This document shows positions 1 through 7,072 of a DNA stretch of 15,865 nt, in pieces (positions within the stretch are counted from its first letter, which is position 1; each line of letters opens with the position of its first letter). The notes under the pieces were generated by a model, which did no database searches, was not told the origin of the DNA, and saw only the letters and a list, made by a program, of their open reading frames with translations. Where the stretch lies: positions 1-15,865 of the forward strand of contig NZ_CALAGI010000151.1 of NCBI RefSeq assembly GCF_937891315.1. Reading direction: 5' to 3'. The stretch is from an uncultured Amaricoccus sp. (GTDB lineage Bacteria; Pseudomonadota; Alphaproteobacteria; Rhodobacterales; Rhodobacteraceae). The translations under genes were made by a program, and so were the position numbers.

Positions 1-1
1 C

Positions 2-232
2 GGCCTGCGCTACGCGCTCGGCATCATGTGGCTGACGCTGATCGTCGCCGAGACGATCTCGGCCTCCGCCGGCCTCGGCTACATGGCGATGCAGGCGCGC
101 GAGTTCCTGATGATCGATGTCGTGGTGCTGTCGATCCTGATCTACGCCCTGCTTGGCAAGCTCGCCGACAGCTTCGCGCGCCTGCTCGAACGCCGCGCGC
201 TCGCCTGGCATCCCGGGTTCCAGAACGGATGA
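2..232 (+). CDS. ssuC: ABC transporter permease, aliphatic sulfonate (SsuC) type, C-terminal fragment
   Basis: Only the last 76 codons are present; the gene starts before the window and ends at a TGA at 230-232. The visible part is the end of a binding-protein-dependent transport permease: a segment ending GLGYMAMQAREF, a hydrophobic helix (DVVVLSILIYALLGKLAD), and a basic cytoplasmic tail closing with WHP. As known for the family, the combination of YALLGKLAD with a tail ending LLERRxLxWHP is typical of SsuC permeases, which import alkanesulfonates with SsuA and SsuB. Related nitrate and taurine permeases have different tails, but the substrate cannot be proven from this fragment. The next plus-strand gene starts 118 bases later, so this is probably the last gene of its transport operon. 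Confidence 0.7.
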   Translation, partial: GLRYALGIMWLTLIVAETISASAGLGYMAMQAREFLMIDVVVLSILIYALLGKLADSFARLLERRALAWHPGFQNG

Positions 233-350
233 GGCAGAACCTGTTCGGCGTCGGCGCGCGGCGGATTGCGCGGCGCGCTCGTCCCTTGCGAAGCGACGGT
301 CCCGCGACTAGGTGTAGCGGACAAGACAATCGCGCGGCGCGGGAGAATTC

Positions 351-638
351 ATGGGTTCGTTGGTCATCGTTCTGCTCTATGTCCTGCAGATCGTCTGGTG
401 GATCGTGATCGCCCATGTGATCATGAGCTGGCTGATCAATTTCAACGTGCTCAACCGCAACCAGCCGCTGGTCTGGCAGCTCTGGACCGGCCTCAACCGG
501 GTGCTGGAGCCGATCTACGGCCCGATCCGGCGCGTGCTGCCCGACATGGGCGGGCTCGACCTGTCGCCGCTGGTGGTGATCGTCGCGATCTACGCGCTGC
601 AAACCGTGCTGGTCCGCAACGCCGGCGCATTTCTTTGA
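351..638 (+). CDS. YggT-family small membrane protein
   Basis: This 95-residue protein has two long hydrophobic stretches (about residues 3-30 and 70-90) joined by a polar loop containing NRNQPLVWQLW and the conserved segment LEPIYGPIRRVLP. That layout, with the N/R-P-I-R-R-x-(I/L)-P element, identifies the YggT family (PF02325) of integral inner-membrane proteins. No biochemical function is firmly assigned; links to osmotic shock tolerance and division-site or chloroplast nucleoid partitioning have been reported for homologues. The ATG is preceded by GGGAG seven bases upstream. In the 118-base gap before it, TTGCGA at 286-291 and TAGGTG at 309-314 are 17 bases apart and could be a weak promoter. 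In many proteobacteria yggT is adjacent to a DUF167 gene; here the DUF167 gene lies about 5 kb away at 5122-5436. Confidence 0.9.
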   Translation: MGSLVIVLLYVLQIVWWIVIAHVIMSWLINFNVLNRNQPLVWQLWTGLNRVLEPIYGPIRRVLPDMGGLDLSPLVVIVAIYALQTVLVRNAGAFL

Positions 639-656
639 CGGGTCACTTCCCCGTCA
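636..656. terminator. Hairpin spanning two convergent stop codons
   Basis: TGACGGG (636-642) and CCCGTCA (650-656) form a perfect 7-bp stem with a 7-base loop. The left arm contains the TGA of the YggT gene, and the stop codon of ldhA (643-645 on the complement) lies in the loop. No T-run follows on either side, so it is not a classic intrinsic terminator. A GC-rich stem exactly between convergent genes suggests a bidirectional transcript-end or mRNA 3'-stabilising element. Confidence 0.5.
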
Positions 657-1644
657 CCGGATGAAGCGGGCGGCCGTCGCCGAGAAAGCTCGCGAGGTTG
701 GCGATCGTGGTTTCGGCGATCTCGGTCAGGGCGTCGGCGGTGAAGAAGCCCTGGTGGCCGGTGATCACCACGTTGTTGAAGGTCAGCAGCCGGGCGAAGA
801 CGTCGTCCTGGATGGTGGTGTTCGAAAGGTCGCGGAAGAACAGGTCTTGCTCCTCCTCGTAGACATCGAGGCCGAGGGCGCCGACATGGCCCGATTTCAG
901 CCCTTCGATCACGGCGGCGGTATCGACGAGCGCGCCGCGGCTGGTGTTGATCAGCATCACCCCCGGCTTCATCCGCGCGAGCGTGTCGGCATCGACCATG
1001 TGGCGCGTCCCGGACGTCAGTGGGCAGTGCAAGGTGATCACGTCCGCCTCGGCGAAGAGGGTGTCGAGCGGGACGTAGCGGCCGCCGAGCGCCGGGAAGG
1101 CATCGCCGGGAAAGGGATCGGACCCGAGCACTTCGCAGCCGAAGCCGCGCAGGATGCGCGCGGCGGCGAGGCCGATGGCGCCGGTGCCGACGACGCCCGC
1201 GACCCGCCGGCCGAGGTCGAAGCCGAGCAACCCGTCGAGCTCGAAATTGCCATCGCGGACCCGGGAATGCGCCCGATGGATCTTGCGGTTGAGGGTCAGG
1301 ATCAGGGCGATCGCGTGCTCGGCCACGGACTCGGGCGAATAGGCCGGCACGCGGCCGACGGCGATGCCGGCCTTCGCGCAGGCCTCGAGGTCGACATTGT
1401 TGAAGCCGGCGCAGCGCAGAGCGACGAGCTTCACCCCAAGTCCGGCGAGTTCGCCTACCGCGGCGGCGTCGAGCGCGTCGTTGACGAAGGCGCAGATCGC
1501 GACGGCGCCCCGGGCGAGCACGGCGGTGCGGGCGTCGAGGCGACTCTCGAAATAGACGATCTCGCAGGGCGAGCCGGCCTTGGCATTGGCCTCGTTGAGC
1601 GAGGCGCGATCATAGCCGCGGGCGCTGAAGACCGCGAGCTTCAC
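643..1644 (-). CDS. ldhA: D-lactate dehydrogenase (2-hydroxyacid dehydrogenase, LdhA type)
   Basis: A cytoplasmic NADH-dependent enzyme of 333 residues that interconverts pyruvate and D-lactate. The nucleotide-binding loop GTGAIG lies at 153-158. The catalytic triad is visible: Arg236 in NTSRGALVD, Glu263 in LDVYEEEQDLFF and His297 in TGHQGFF. The block following LDVYE (DLFF, then IQDDVFARL, then TGHQ) is characteristic of fermentative LdhA rather than phosphoglycerate or formate dehydrogenases. The length matches E. coli LdhA (329). The start is GTG at 1644, since MKLAVFS matches the normal beginning of the fold; GGAGG lies further upstream, within the 28-base gap after argG. It is read in the same direction as argG and is probably co-transcribed. 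The protein annotation is strong; any metabolic link to arginine synthesis is not apparent. Confidence 0.93.
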   Translation of the reverse strand: MKLAVFSARGYDRASLNEANAKAGSPCEIVYFESRLDARTAVLARGAVAICAFVNDALDAAAVGELAGLGVKLVALRCAGFNNVDLEACAKAGIAVGRVPAYSPESVAEHAIALILTLNRKIHRAHSRVRDGNFELDGLLGFDLGRRVAGVVGTGAIGLAAARILRGFGCEVLGSDPFPGDAFPALGGRYVPLDTLFAEADVITLHCPLTSGTRHMVDADTLARMKPGVMLINTSRGALVDTAAVIEGLKSGHVGALGLDVYEEEQDLFFRDLSNTTIQDDVFARLLTFNNVVITGHQGFFTADALTEIAETTIANLASFLGDGRPLHPVTGK

Positions 1645-1672
1645 GCGCCCGCCACTGGCCTCCTCCCGTCCC

Positions 1673-2902
1673 TCACGTCGCCGTCCCGCGCCGGTCGCGG
1701 GTGGCGAGCAGGCGCAGGCGCAGGGCGTTGATCTTGATGAAGCCCGCCGCGTCCTTCTGGTCGTAGGCGCCGGCGTCGTCCTCGAAGGTCACATGCTGCT
1801 CGGAATAGAGCGACAGCGGCGAGGAGCGGCCGACGACCGAGGCGAGGCCCTTGTAGAGCCGCACCCGCGCCGACCCCGTCACCGATACCTGGCTGCGGTC
1901 GATCAGCGCCTGCAGCATCTCGCGCTCGGGGCTGAACCAGAAGCCGTTGTAGATGAGCTCGGCATAGCGCGGCATCAGCTCGTCCTTGAGATGCGCGGCG
2001 CCGCGGTCGAGCGTGATCGATTCGATGCCGCGATGCGCGGCGAGCAGGATGGTGCCGCCCGGTGTCTCGTAGATTCCGCGCGACTTCATGCCGACGAAGC
2101 GGCCCTCGACGAGATCGAGCCGGCCGATGCCATGCCGCCCGCCGAGCACATTGAGCCGGGTGAGCAATTCGGCCGGACTCAGCGCCTCGCCGTCGATCGA
2201 GACCGGATCGCCGTGCTCGAAGCCGATCTCGACATATTCCGGGGTGTTCGGCGCCGCCTCCGGGCTCACCGTGCGCTGATAGACGTATTCCGGCGCTTCC
2301 TCGGCCGGATCCTCCAGTACCTTGCCCTCGGAGGAAGTGTGCAAGAGGTTCGCATCGACCGAGAACGGCGCCTCGCCGCGCTTGTCCTTGGCGATCGGGA
2401 TCTGGTTCTCCTCGGCGAAGGCGATCAGCTTGCTGCGGCTGGTCAGCGCCCATTCGCGCCAGGGTGCGATCACCCGGATCGAGGGGTTGAGCGCATAGGC
2501 CGAGAGTTCGAACCGCACCTGGTCGTTGCCCTTGCCGGTCGCGCCATGGGCCACGGCGTCGGCGCCGGTCATCTCGGCGATCTCGACCAGACGCTTGGCG
2601 ATCAGTGGTCGGGCGATCGAGGTTCCGAGCAGATACTGGCCCTCGTAGACCGCGTTGGCCCGGAACATCGGGAAGACGAAGTCGCGGACGAATTCCTCGC
2701 GCAGATCCTCGATGAAGATATTCTCGGGCGCCACCCCGAGGAGTTCGGCCTTCTTGCGGGCGGGCTCCAGCTCCTCGCCCTGGCCGAGGTCGGCGGTGAA
2801 GGTGACGAGCTCGCAGTCATATTCGGTGCGCAGCCATTTCAGGATGATGGAGGTATCGAGGCCACCGGAATAGGCCAGCACGACTTTCTTGGGTGACGAC
2901 AT
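1673..2902 (-). CDS. argG: Argininosuccinate synthase
   Basis: This 409-residue enzyme condenses citrulline and aspartate using ATP to form argininosuccinate, the penultimate step of arginine synthesis, in the cytoplasm. The N-terminal PP-loop ATP-binding motif SGGLDTS is at residues 12-18. Further family signatures are GTSIARPLIAKR, HGATGKGNDQVRFE, GKVLEDP, and GRLDLVEGRFVGMKSRGIYE. Length is usual for the bacterial type I enzyme. The ATG at 2902 has GGAG about nine bases upstream, and the protein begins with the expected MSSPKKVVLAYSGG. A 151-base gap separates it from the end of the preceding minus-strand gene, enough for its own promoter (see 2935-2963). ldhA follows 28 bases downstream, so the two form a short operon. 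Confidence 0.98.
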   Translation of the reverse strand: MSSPKKVVLAYSGGLDTSIILKWLRTEYDCELVTFTADLGQGEELEPARKKAELLGVAPENIFIEDLREEFVRDFVFPMFRANAVYEGQYLLGTSIARPLIAKRLVEIAEMTGADAVAHGATGKGNDQVRFELSAYALNPSIRVIAPWREWALTSRSKLIAFAEENQIPIAKDKRGEAPFSVDANLLHTSSEGKVLEDPAEEAPEYVYQRTVSPEAAPNTPEYVEIGFEHGDPVSIDGEALSPAELLTRLNVLGGRHGIGRLDLVEGRFVGMKSRGIYETPGGTILLAAHRGIESITLDRGAAHLKDELMPRYAELIYNGFWFSPEREMLQALIDRSQVSVTGSARVRLYKGLASVVGRSSPLSLYSEQHVTFEDDAGAYDQKDAAGFIKINALRLRLLATRDRRGTAT

Positions 2903-2934
2903 CGCTTGCTCCGCTCGCGGCCCCTGGACCTTGC

Positions 2935-2963
2935 CGTCTAGGAGGTTTTCGCACCCGCGGCAA
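2935..2963 (-). promoter_or_regulatory. Candidate sigma-70-type promoter of argG
   Basis: On the minus strand TTGCCG (2958-2963) and TAGACG (2935-2940) are separated by exactly 17 bases, about 33 bases upstream of the argG ATG. The -35 box is good for an alphaproteobacterium, while the -10 box is poor. The rest of the 2903-3053 spacer holds no gene. It contains a direct repeat of TCGCGACC at 3020-3027 and 3042-3049 (22-base period) just after the upstream operon ends. Confidence 0.35.
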
Positions 2964-3053
2964 GCCGGACGCGGCGCATGGGCGGGGATCGTGTCAGTCC
3001 CGGCGGACGCACATTTCCCTCGCGACCATGAAGTGGAAGCTTCGCGACCCCGG

Positions 3054-5078
3054 TCAGCCCCGCCGGCGCCGTCGTCCGCCGTCGCCCGCGTTGAAGGCGA
3101 CGTCCGGCAGGGTCACGATGGCGGCGAGCCGCGGGAAGGCGGCGCTGGCATGCGGGATGGCGTTCGCCGCGACGAAATGCTCCTGGAACCGCGGCTCGAT
3201 CGCGGTCTCGACCTTGTGGATCCGGGTGACCAGCGTTTCGACCTCGCGCCGCGCCGCGACGTTGAGCAGCGCGATCCGCGCGCCGGTCCCGGCGGCGTTG
3301 CCGGCCGAGGTGACCTGCGCGAGGTCGCAGTCGGGGATCATGCCGAGCACCATGGCGTGCTTGGGGCTGATATGGGCGCCGAAGGCCCCGGCCAACACCA
3401 CCCGGTCGACCCGGTCGACGCCAAGCTGGTCCATCAGCAGCCGCGCTCCGGCATAGAGCGCCGATTTCGCAAGCTGGATCGCGCGTACGTCGCCCTGGGT
3501 CACGAGGATGCGCGGCCCGCCGTCCTCCGCCCCGTCGCGCAACATGTAGGCGTGGGTGCGGCCTTCGGGAACGCAGCGCGCGGTGCCGGTCTGTTCCGCC
3601 GACCCGATCAGGCCACTCTTGTCGACGAGGCCGGCCATGCGCATCTCGGCGATCGCCTCGATGATGCCCGAGCCGCAGACGCCGGTGACACCGGTGCGCG
3701 CGGTGGCGGCGGCGAAGCCGGGATCGTCGGACCAGAGGTCACAGCCGATGACGCGAAACCGCGGCTCCTTGGTGACGGGATCGATCTCGACGCGTTCGAT
3801 GGCGCCCGGCGCGGCGCGCTGGCCGGAGGAAATCTGCGCGCCCTCGAAGGCGGGACCGGTCGGCGAGGAGCAGGCGAGCACCTGATGGCGGTCGCCGAGC
3901 AGGATCTCGGCGTTGGTGCCGACATCGACCACCAGCATCAGCTCGTCCGACTGGTTCGGCGCCTCGCTGAGTGCCACGGCGGCGGCGTCGGCGCCGACAT
4001 GGCCGGCGATGCAGGGCAGGAGATAGATCCGCGCGTCCGGGTGCAGCCTGAGCTCGATCTCGACCGCCCAGAGCACGAGGCTCGAAGCGGTGGCAAGCGC
4101 GAACGGTGCCTGGCCGAGTTCGGTCGGGTCGATGCCGAGCAGCAGGTGGTGCATCACCGGGTTGCAGACGATCACCGCCTCGAAGATCAGTTCCGGGGCG
4201 ATCCGCGCCTCGGCGGCGCATTGCCCGACGAGGGCGTTCATCGCCTGGCGGACAGCGCGGGTCATCTCGGCGGCGCCGCCGGGGTTCATCATCGCATAGC
4301 TCACCCGGCTCATCAGATCCTCGCCGAAGCGGATCTGCGGGTTCATCATGCCGGTCGAGGCCAGCACCTCGCCGGTGACAAGATCGCAGAGATGGCCGGC
4401 GATGGTGGTGGAGCCGAGGTCGATGGCGAGGCCGAAGATCGAGCCTTCGTAGAAGCCAGGCCAGACATGCAGGATCTGCGACCGGCCGGGCTCGCCGCGA
4501 TAGACGGCGCAGGTCACGGTCCAGCCGCCCTTGCGCAGCGCGGGTTGCAGCATCTGCAGCGTGCGCAGGTCGCCCTTGACGCCGGTCAGGCCCCATTGCT
4601 CGGTCAGCGCGCGTTCGAGCCGCTCGAGATCGCCCGAGGGCTCGTGCATGTCGGGCTCGGCCACCTCGACGAAATAGAGCCGGGTGGCGGGGTCCATCAC
4701 GATCTGGCGGGCTTCGGCGCGCTTGCGCACGACCTGCTTGTGGACCTGGCTTTCCGGGGGCACGTCGATCACCACGTCGCCCTCGATGAGCGCCTGGCAG
4801 CCGAGCCGGCGCCCCGCGCCGAGCCCGCGCTTGGAGCGGTAGCGTTCCTCGACCGCGTTCCAGGCGCTGAGCGCGGTTTCCTCGACCACAAGCCCATGCT
4901 TCGGAAACTCGCCATAGGCCGGCGTCACCTGGCATTTCGAGCAGATGCCGCGCCCGCCGCAGACGCTGTCCAGATCGACGCCGAGCCGGCGGGCGGCGGT
5001 CAGCACCGGGGTGCCGGCCGCGAAATGGCCGCGCTTGCCGGAAGGGGTGAAGATGACGAGCGGATCGCGGAGGGTCAT
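3054..5078 (-). CDS. 2Fe-2S ferredoxin / ASKHA (DUF4445) corrinoid-protein reductive activator
   Basis: A 674-residue soluble protein of the RamA/RACo-like family, which uses ATP and a low-potential electron to return inactive cob(II)alamin in corrinoid methyltransferases to cob(I)alamin. The N-terminal ferredoxin domain has a C-x5-C-x2-C...C ligand set: Cys40, Cys46, Cys49 (CGGRGICSKC) and Cys94. The DUF4445 ASKHA ATPase core shows AIDLGSTT (about 218-225) and VVDVGTNAEILLG (around Asp385), followed by SSPTGPAFEGAQI. The chosen ATG at 5078 begins MTLRDPLVIFTPSGKRG, the usual family start; a TTG at 5114, seven bases after the DUF167 gene, would add 12 residues. The C terminus is DGGRRRRRG, closely matching that of the methyltransferase at 5464-6393. 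It is the last gene of the six-gene operon. The protein it reactivates is inferred, not shown. Confidence 0.88.
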   Translation of the reverse strand: MTLRDPLVIFTPSGKRGHFAAGTPVLTAARRLGVDLDSVCGGRGICSKCQVTPAYGEFPKHGLVVEETALSAWNAVEERYRSKRGLGAGRRLGCQALIEGDVVIDVPPESQVHKQVVRKRAEARQIVMDPATRLYFVEVAEPDMHEPSGDLERLERALTEQWGLTGVKGDLRTLQMLQPALRKGGWTVTCAVYRGEPGRSQILHVWPGFYEGSIFGLAIDLGSTTIAGHLCDLVTGEVLASTGMMNPQIRFGEDLMSRVSYAMMNPGGAAEMTRAVRQAMNALVGQCAAEARIAPELIFEAVIVCNPVMHHLLLGIDPTELGQAPFALATASSLVLWAVEIELRLHPDARIYLLPCIAGHVGADAAAVALSEAPNQSDELMLVVDVGTNAEILLGDRHQVLACSSPTGPAFEGAQISSGQRAAPGAIERVEIDPVTKEPRFRVIGCDLWSDDPGFAAATARTGVTGVCGSGIIEAIAEMRMAGLVDKSGLIGSAEQTGTARCVPEGRTHAYMLRDGAEDGGPRILVTQGDVRAIQLAKSALYAGARLLMDQLGVDRVDRVVLAGAFGAHISPKHAMVLGMIPDCDLAQVTSAGNAAGTGARIALLNVAARREVETLVTRIHKVETAIEPRFQEHFVAANAIPHASAAFPRLAAIVTLPDVAFNAGDGGRRRRRG

Positions 5079-5121
5079 GCGGGGTCTCGTCGCGCATATC
5101 GCGCGCTCAGGCAAGGGGAGC

Positions 5122-5436
5122 TCATGTCCCGGCCACCAGCGCGGAAAGGCGGGCGGCGAGGTCGGGTCCGGTCAGGCGCAGGCGCTTCACCCGGGCGCGG
5201 TCTCCGGCGACGAGGGTCACGCTGGAGCGTGGCAGGTCGAGCGACTTCGCGAGAAAGGCGATCAGCGCGGCGTTGGCGGCGCCGTCCACGGGGGGAGAGG
5301 CGACGCGCAGGCGCAGGAACGGCTGGCCATCCAGCGCGGCGATTCCGTCGAATCCCGCGCGGCCACCGCGTGGCGTCAGCCGGACGGCGAGTTCCACTCC
5401 GCCCGGGATCTCGCGCCAGGGAAGGCTGGCGGTCAT
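5122..5436 (-). CDS. DUF167 (YggU-family) protein
   Basis: This 104-residue protein has the DUF167 fold signature: VELAVRLTPRGGRAGFDGI near the start, then LRLRVASPPVDGAANAALIAFLAKSL, then a VTLVAGDRARVKRLRL strand. As known for the family (PF02594), V-x-A-P-P-V-(D/E)-G-x-A-N is the diagnostic block; no enzymatic role is established. It starts 27 bases after the methyltransferase gene ends and lies 43 bases before the activator start, so it is inside the one-carbon operon. Its frequent partner yggT is elsewhere in the window (351-638), so its position here may reflect rearrangement or a role in this operon. I cannot distinguish these possibilities. Confidence 0.88.
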   Translation of the reverse strand: MTASLPWREIPGGVELAVRLTPRGGRAGFDGIAALDGQPFLRLRVASPPVDGAANAALIAFLAKSLDLPRSSVTLVAGDRARVKRLRLTGPDLAARLSALVAGT

Positions 5437-5463
5437 GCCGTCGCGCGCGGGCTGGTCATCCGC

Positions 5464-6393
5464 TCAACCGCGGCGGCGCCGGCGCCCCTCGCGGCCGCCG
5501 CGCGCGCCCGGTTCCTCGCCCTCGACGGCGGGCGGCTTGTTGGCGCGGATCCAGGCGGCGCCATGCGCGTCGTTGTCCATCAGCAGGTTCGCCGCGCGGA
5601 TCGCCTCCATTTCCTGAGGCCGCACCGGGTTCATGATCGCCGATGTCATTCCGGAGGCGATCGCCATCGGCAGGAAGGCCGCGTTGATGGCATGGCGATT
5701 GGGAAGCCCAAACGAGACGTTGGAGGCGCCGCAGGTGGTGTTCACCCCGAGTTCCTCGCGCAGGCGGCGGACCAGCGTGAAAACCTGCAAGCCCGCGTTC
5801 GACAGCGCGCCGACCGGCATCATCAGCGGATCGACCACGATGTCATGCGCCGGGATGCCGAAATCCGCCGCGCGTTGCACGATCTTCCTCGCCACCGCGA
5901 AGCGCACGTCGGGGTCCATCGAGATGCCGGTATCGTCGTTCGAGATGGCGACCACCGGAACGTTGAATTTCTTCACCAGCGGCAGCACGAGCTCCAGCCG
6001 CTCCTCCTCGCCGGTGACGGAATTGAGCAGCGGTCGACCCTCGCAGACCTCGAGCCCGGCCAGCAGAGCGCCCGGCACGCTCGAATCGATGCAGAGGGGC
6101 ACATCGACCAGCTGCTGGATCAGCTCGATCATGCCCCGCATCAGCGGCGGCTCGGTCTCGTTCGGGTTGGGGTTCGAGTTATAGACCACGCCCGCGTTCA
6201 CATCGAGCATGGTGGCGCCGCAAGCGACCTGCTCCAGCGCGTCCTTCTCGACGGTGGAGAAGTCGCCCGCCTCAAGCTCGGCGGCGAGGAGCTTGCGGCC
6301 GGTGGGATTGATCCGCTCGCCGATCACGCAGAACGGCTGGTCGAAGCCGATGATCGCGGTCCGGGATTTCGACTCGACGATGGTGCGGGTCAT
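5464..6393 (-). CDS. Methyltetrahydrofolate:corrinoid methyltransferase domain protein (MtgA/AcsE-like, DHPS fold)
   Basis: A 309-residue pterin-binding TIM-barrel protein that moves a methyl group between methyl-THF and a corrinoid protein; it equals the isolated folate-binding module of MetH. Visible motifs are GERINPTG (25-32), DVNAG (64-68), IDSS (102-105), NSVTGEE (124-130), ISNDDTG (150-156), DPL (188-190) and CGASNVSFGLPNR (221-233), the last being the substrate-binding loop with the conserved Asn. The ATG at 6393 overlaps the stop of the HAD gene as ATGA, implying translational coupling. After about residue 287 there is a glycine/glutamate/arginine-rich tail ending in G, five R and G, outside the catalytic fold. 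No corrinoid-binding domain is attached. Role in methionine synthesis versus methylamine or betaine demethylation cannot be decided here. Confidence 0.88.
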   Translation of the reverse strand: MTRTIVESKSRTAIIGFDQPFCVIGERINPTGRKLLAAELEAGDFSTVEKDALEQVACGATMLDVNAGVVYNSNPNPNETEPPLMRGMIELIQQLVDVPLCIDSSVPGALLAGLEVCEGRPLLNSVTGEEERLELVLPLVKKFNVPVVAISNDDTGISMDPDVRFAVARKIVQRAADFGIPAHDIVVDPLMMPVGALSNAGLQVFTLVRRLREELGVNTTCGASNVSFGLPNRHAINAAFLPMAIASGMTSAIMNPVRPQEMEAIRAANLLMDNDAHGAAWIRANKPPAVEGEEPGARGGREGRRRRRG

Positions 6394-7058
6394 GCGACAC
6401 GGGCCTTCATGGCTTGGAGATGCGCCCAGAGCGCGGGATCGGTGAAATCGGCGATCACCTCTTGCGCGCCCGCCTGACGCAGCTGGTCGGCGGTGAGCCC
6501 GGTGGTCAGGCCGAAGACATGCGCCCCGGAGGCGCGCGCCGCGCGCAGGCCGGAGCGGCTGTCCTCGAAGGCGGTCGAGGTGGAAGGCGTGGCGCCGAGC
6601 AGCCGCATGGCGGTCTGGTAGGGCAGCGGGTCGGGCTTCGGCCGCGCACATTCCTCGCCGATGACCAGCGTGGTCACCCGCGTCGCGAGGTCGGCGGCGG
6701 TCAGCATCGCCTCGGCGTTCAGCCGCGGCGCGTTGGTGACGACGGCGACGCCGATGCCTTCGGCCTCGGCCCAGTCGAACAGCGCGACGACGCCGGGCAG
6801 GGGCTCGACGCTGGCGCCGAGGCTGTCGCGGAACGTGGCTTCCTTGCGGTCCGCGATCTCGGCATGTTGCCCGGGTTCGCCCGGGAAGAAGCGGGACATG
6901 ATCTCGGCATTCGGCTTGCCCATGATATGGGTCTTGTAGTCATCAATGCTCAGCGCCTCGCCGCGCTCCGCCAGGATGGTGGCGAAGGCGGCGTGGTGCA
7001 GATGATCGCTCTCGATCAGGGTGCCGTCGAGGTCGAACAGGAGGGAGAGCCTGGCCAA
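6390..7058 (-). CDS. HAD-superfamily hydrolase (phosphatase/phosphomutase type, subfamily I)
   Basis: A 222-residue soluble HAD protein. All four motifs are present: I, DLDGT with nucleophile Asp9 and Asp11; II, Thr108 in VVTNAP; III, Lys141 in ARPKPDP; IV, Glu165-Asp166 in FEDSRSG. A helical C1 cap follows motif I (DHLHHAAFATIL), as in phosphoglycolate phosphatase and beta-phosphoglucomutase relatives. The substrate is unknown. The open frame extends far upstream into the preceding gene, but homology begins only at ARLSLLFDLDGT, so I place the start at TTG 7058, 14 bases after the MTHFR-like gene ends; no ATG is suitable. Its stop overlaps the methyltransferase ATG. Sitting between two folate enzymes, it may dephosphorylate a pathway by-product; that is inference. 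Confidence 0.85.
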   Translation of the reverse strand: MARLSLLFDLDGTLIESDHLHHAAFATILAERGEALSIDDYKTHIMGKPNAEIMSRFFPGEPGQHAEIADRKEATFRDSLGASVEPLPGVVALFDWAEAEGIGVAVVTNAPRLNAEAMLTAADLATRVTTLVIGEECARPKPDPLPYQTAMRLLGATPSTSTAFEDSRSGLRAARASGAHVFGLTTGLTADQLRQAGAQEVIADFTDPALWAHLQAMKARVA

Positions 7059-7072
7059 GGGCGGGTCCCGGA

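Noticed and set aside
1793..2896. Plus-strand open frames opposite argG, and likewise 661-1731 opposite ldhA
   Set aside because: Shadows of argG and ldhA; no domain signatures or ribosome sites.
2889..5636. A 915-codon plus-strand open frame opposite the activator and DUF167 genes
   Set aside because: It is antisense to well-recognised proteins, has low-complexity Arg/Gly/Ala/His composition and no recognisable domain. Such long shadow frames are expected at this GC content.
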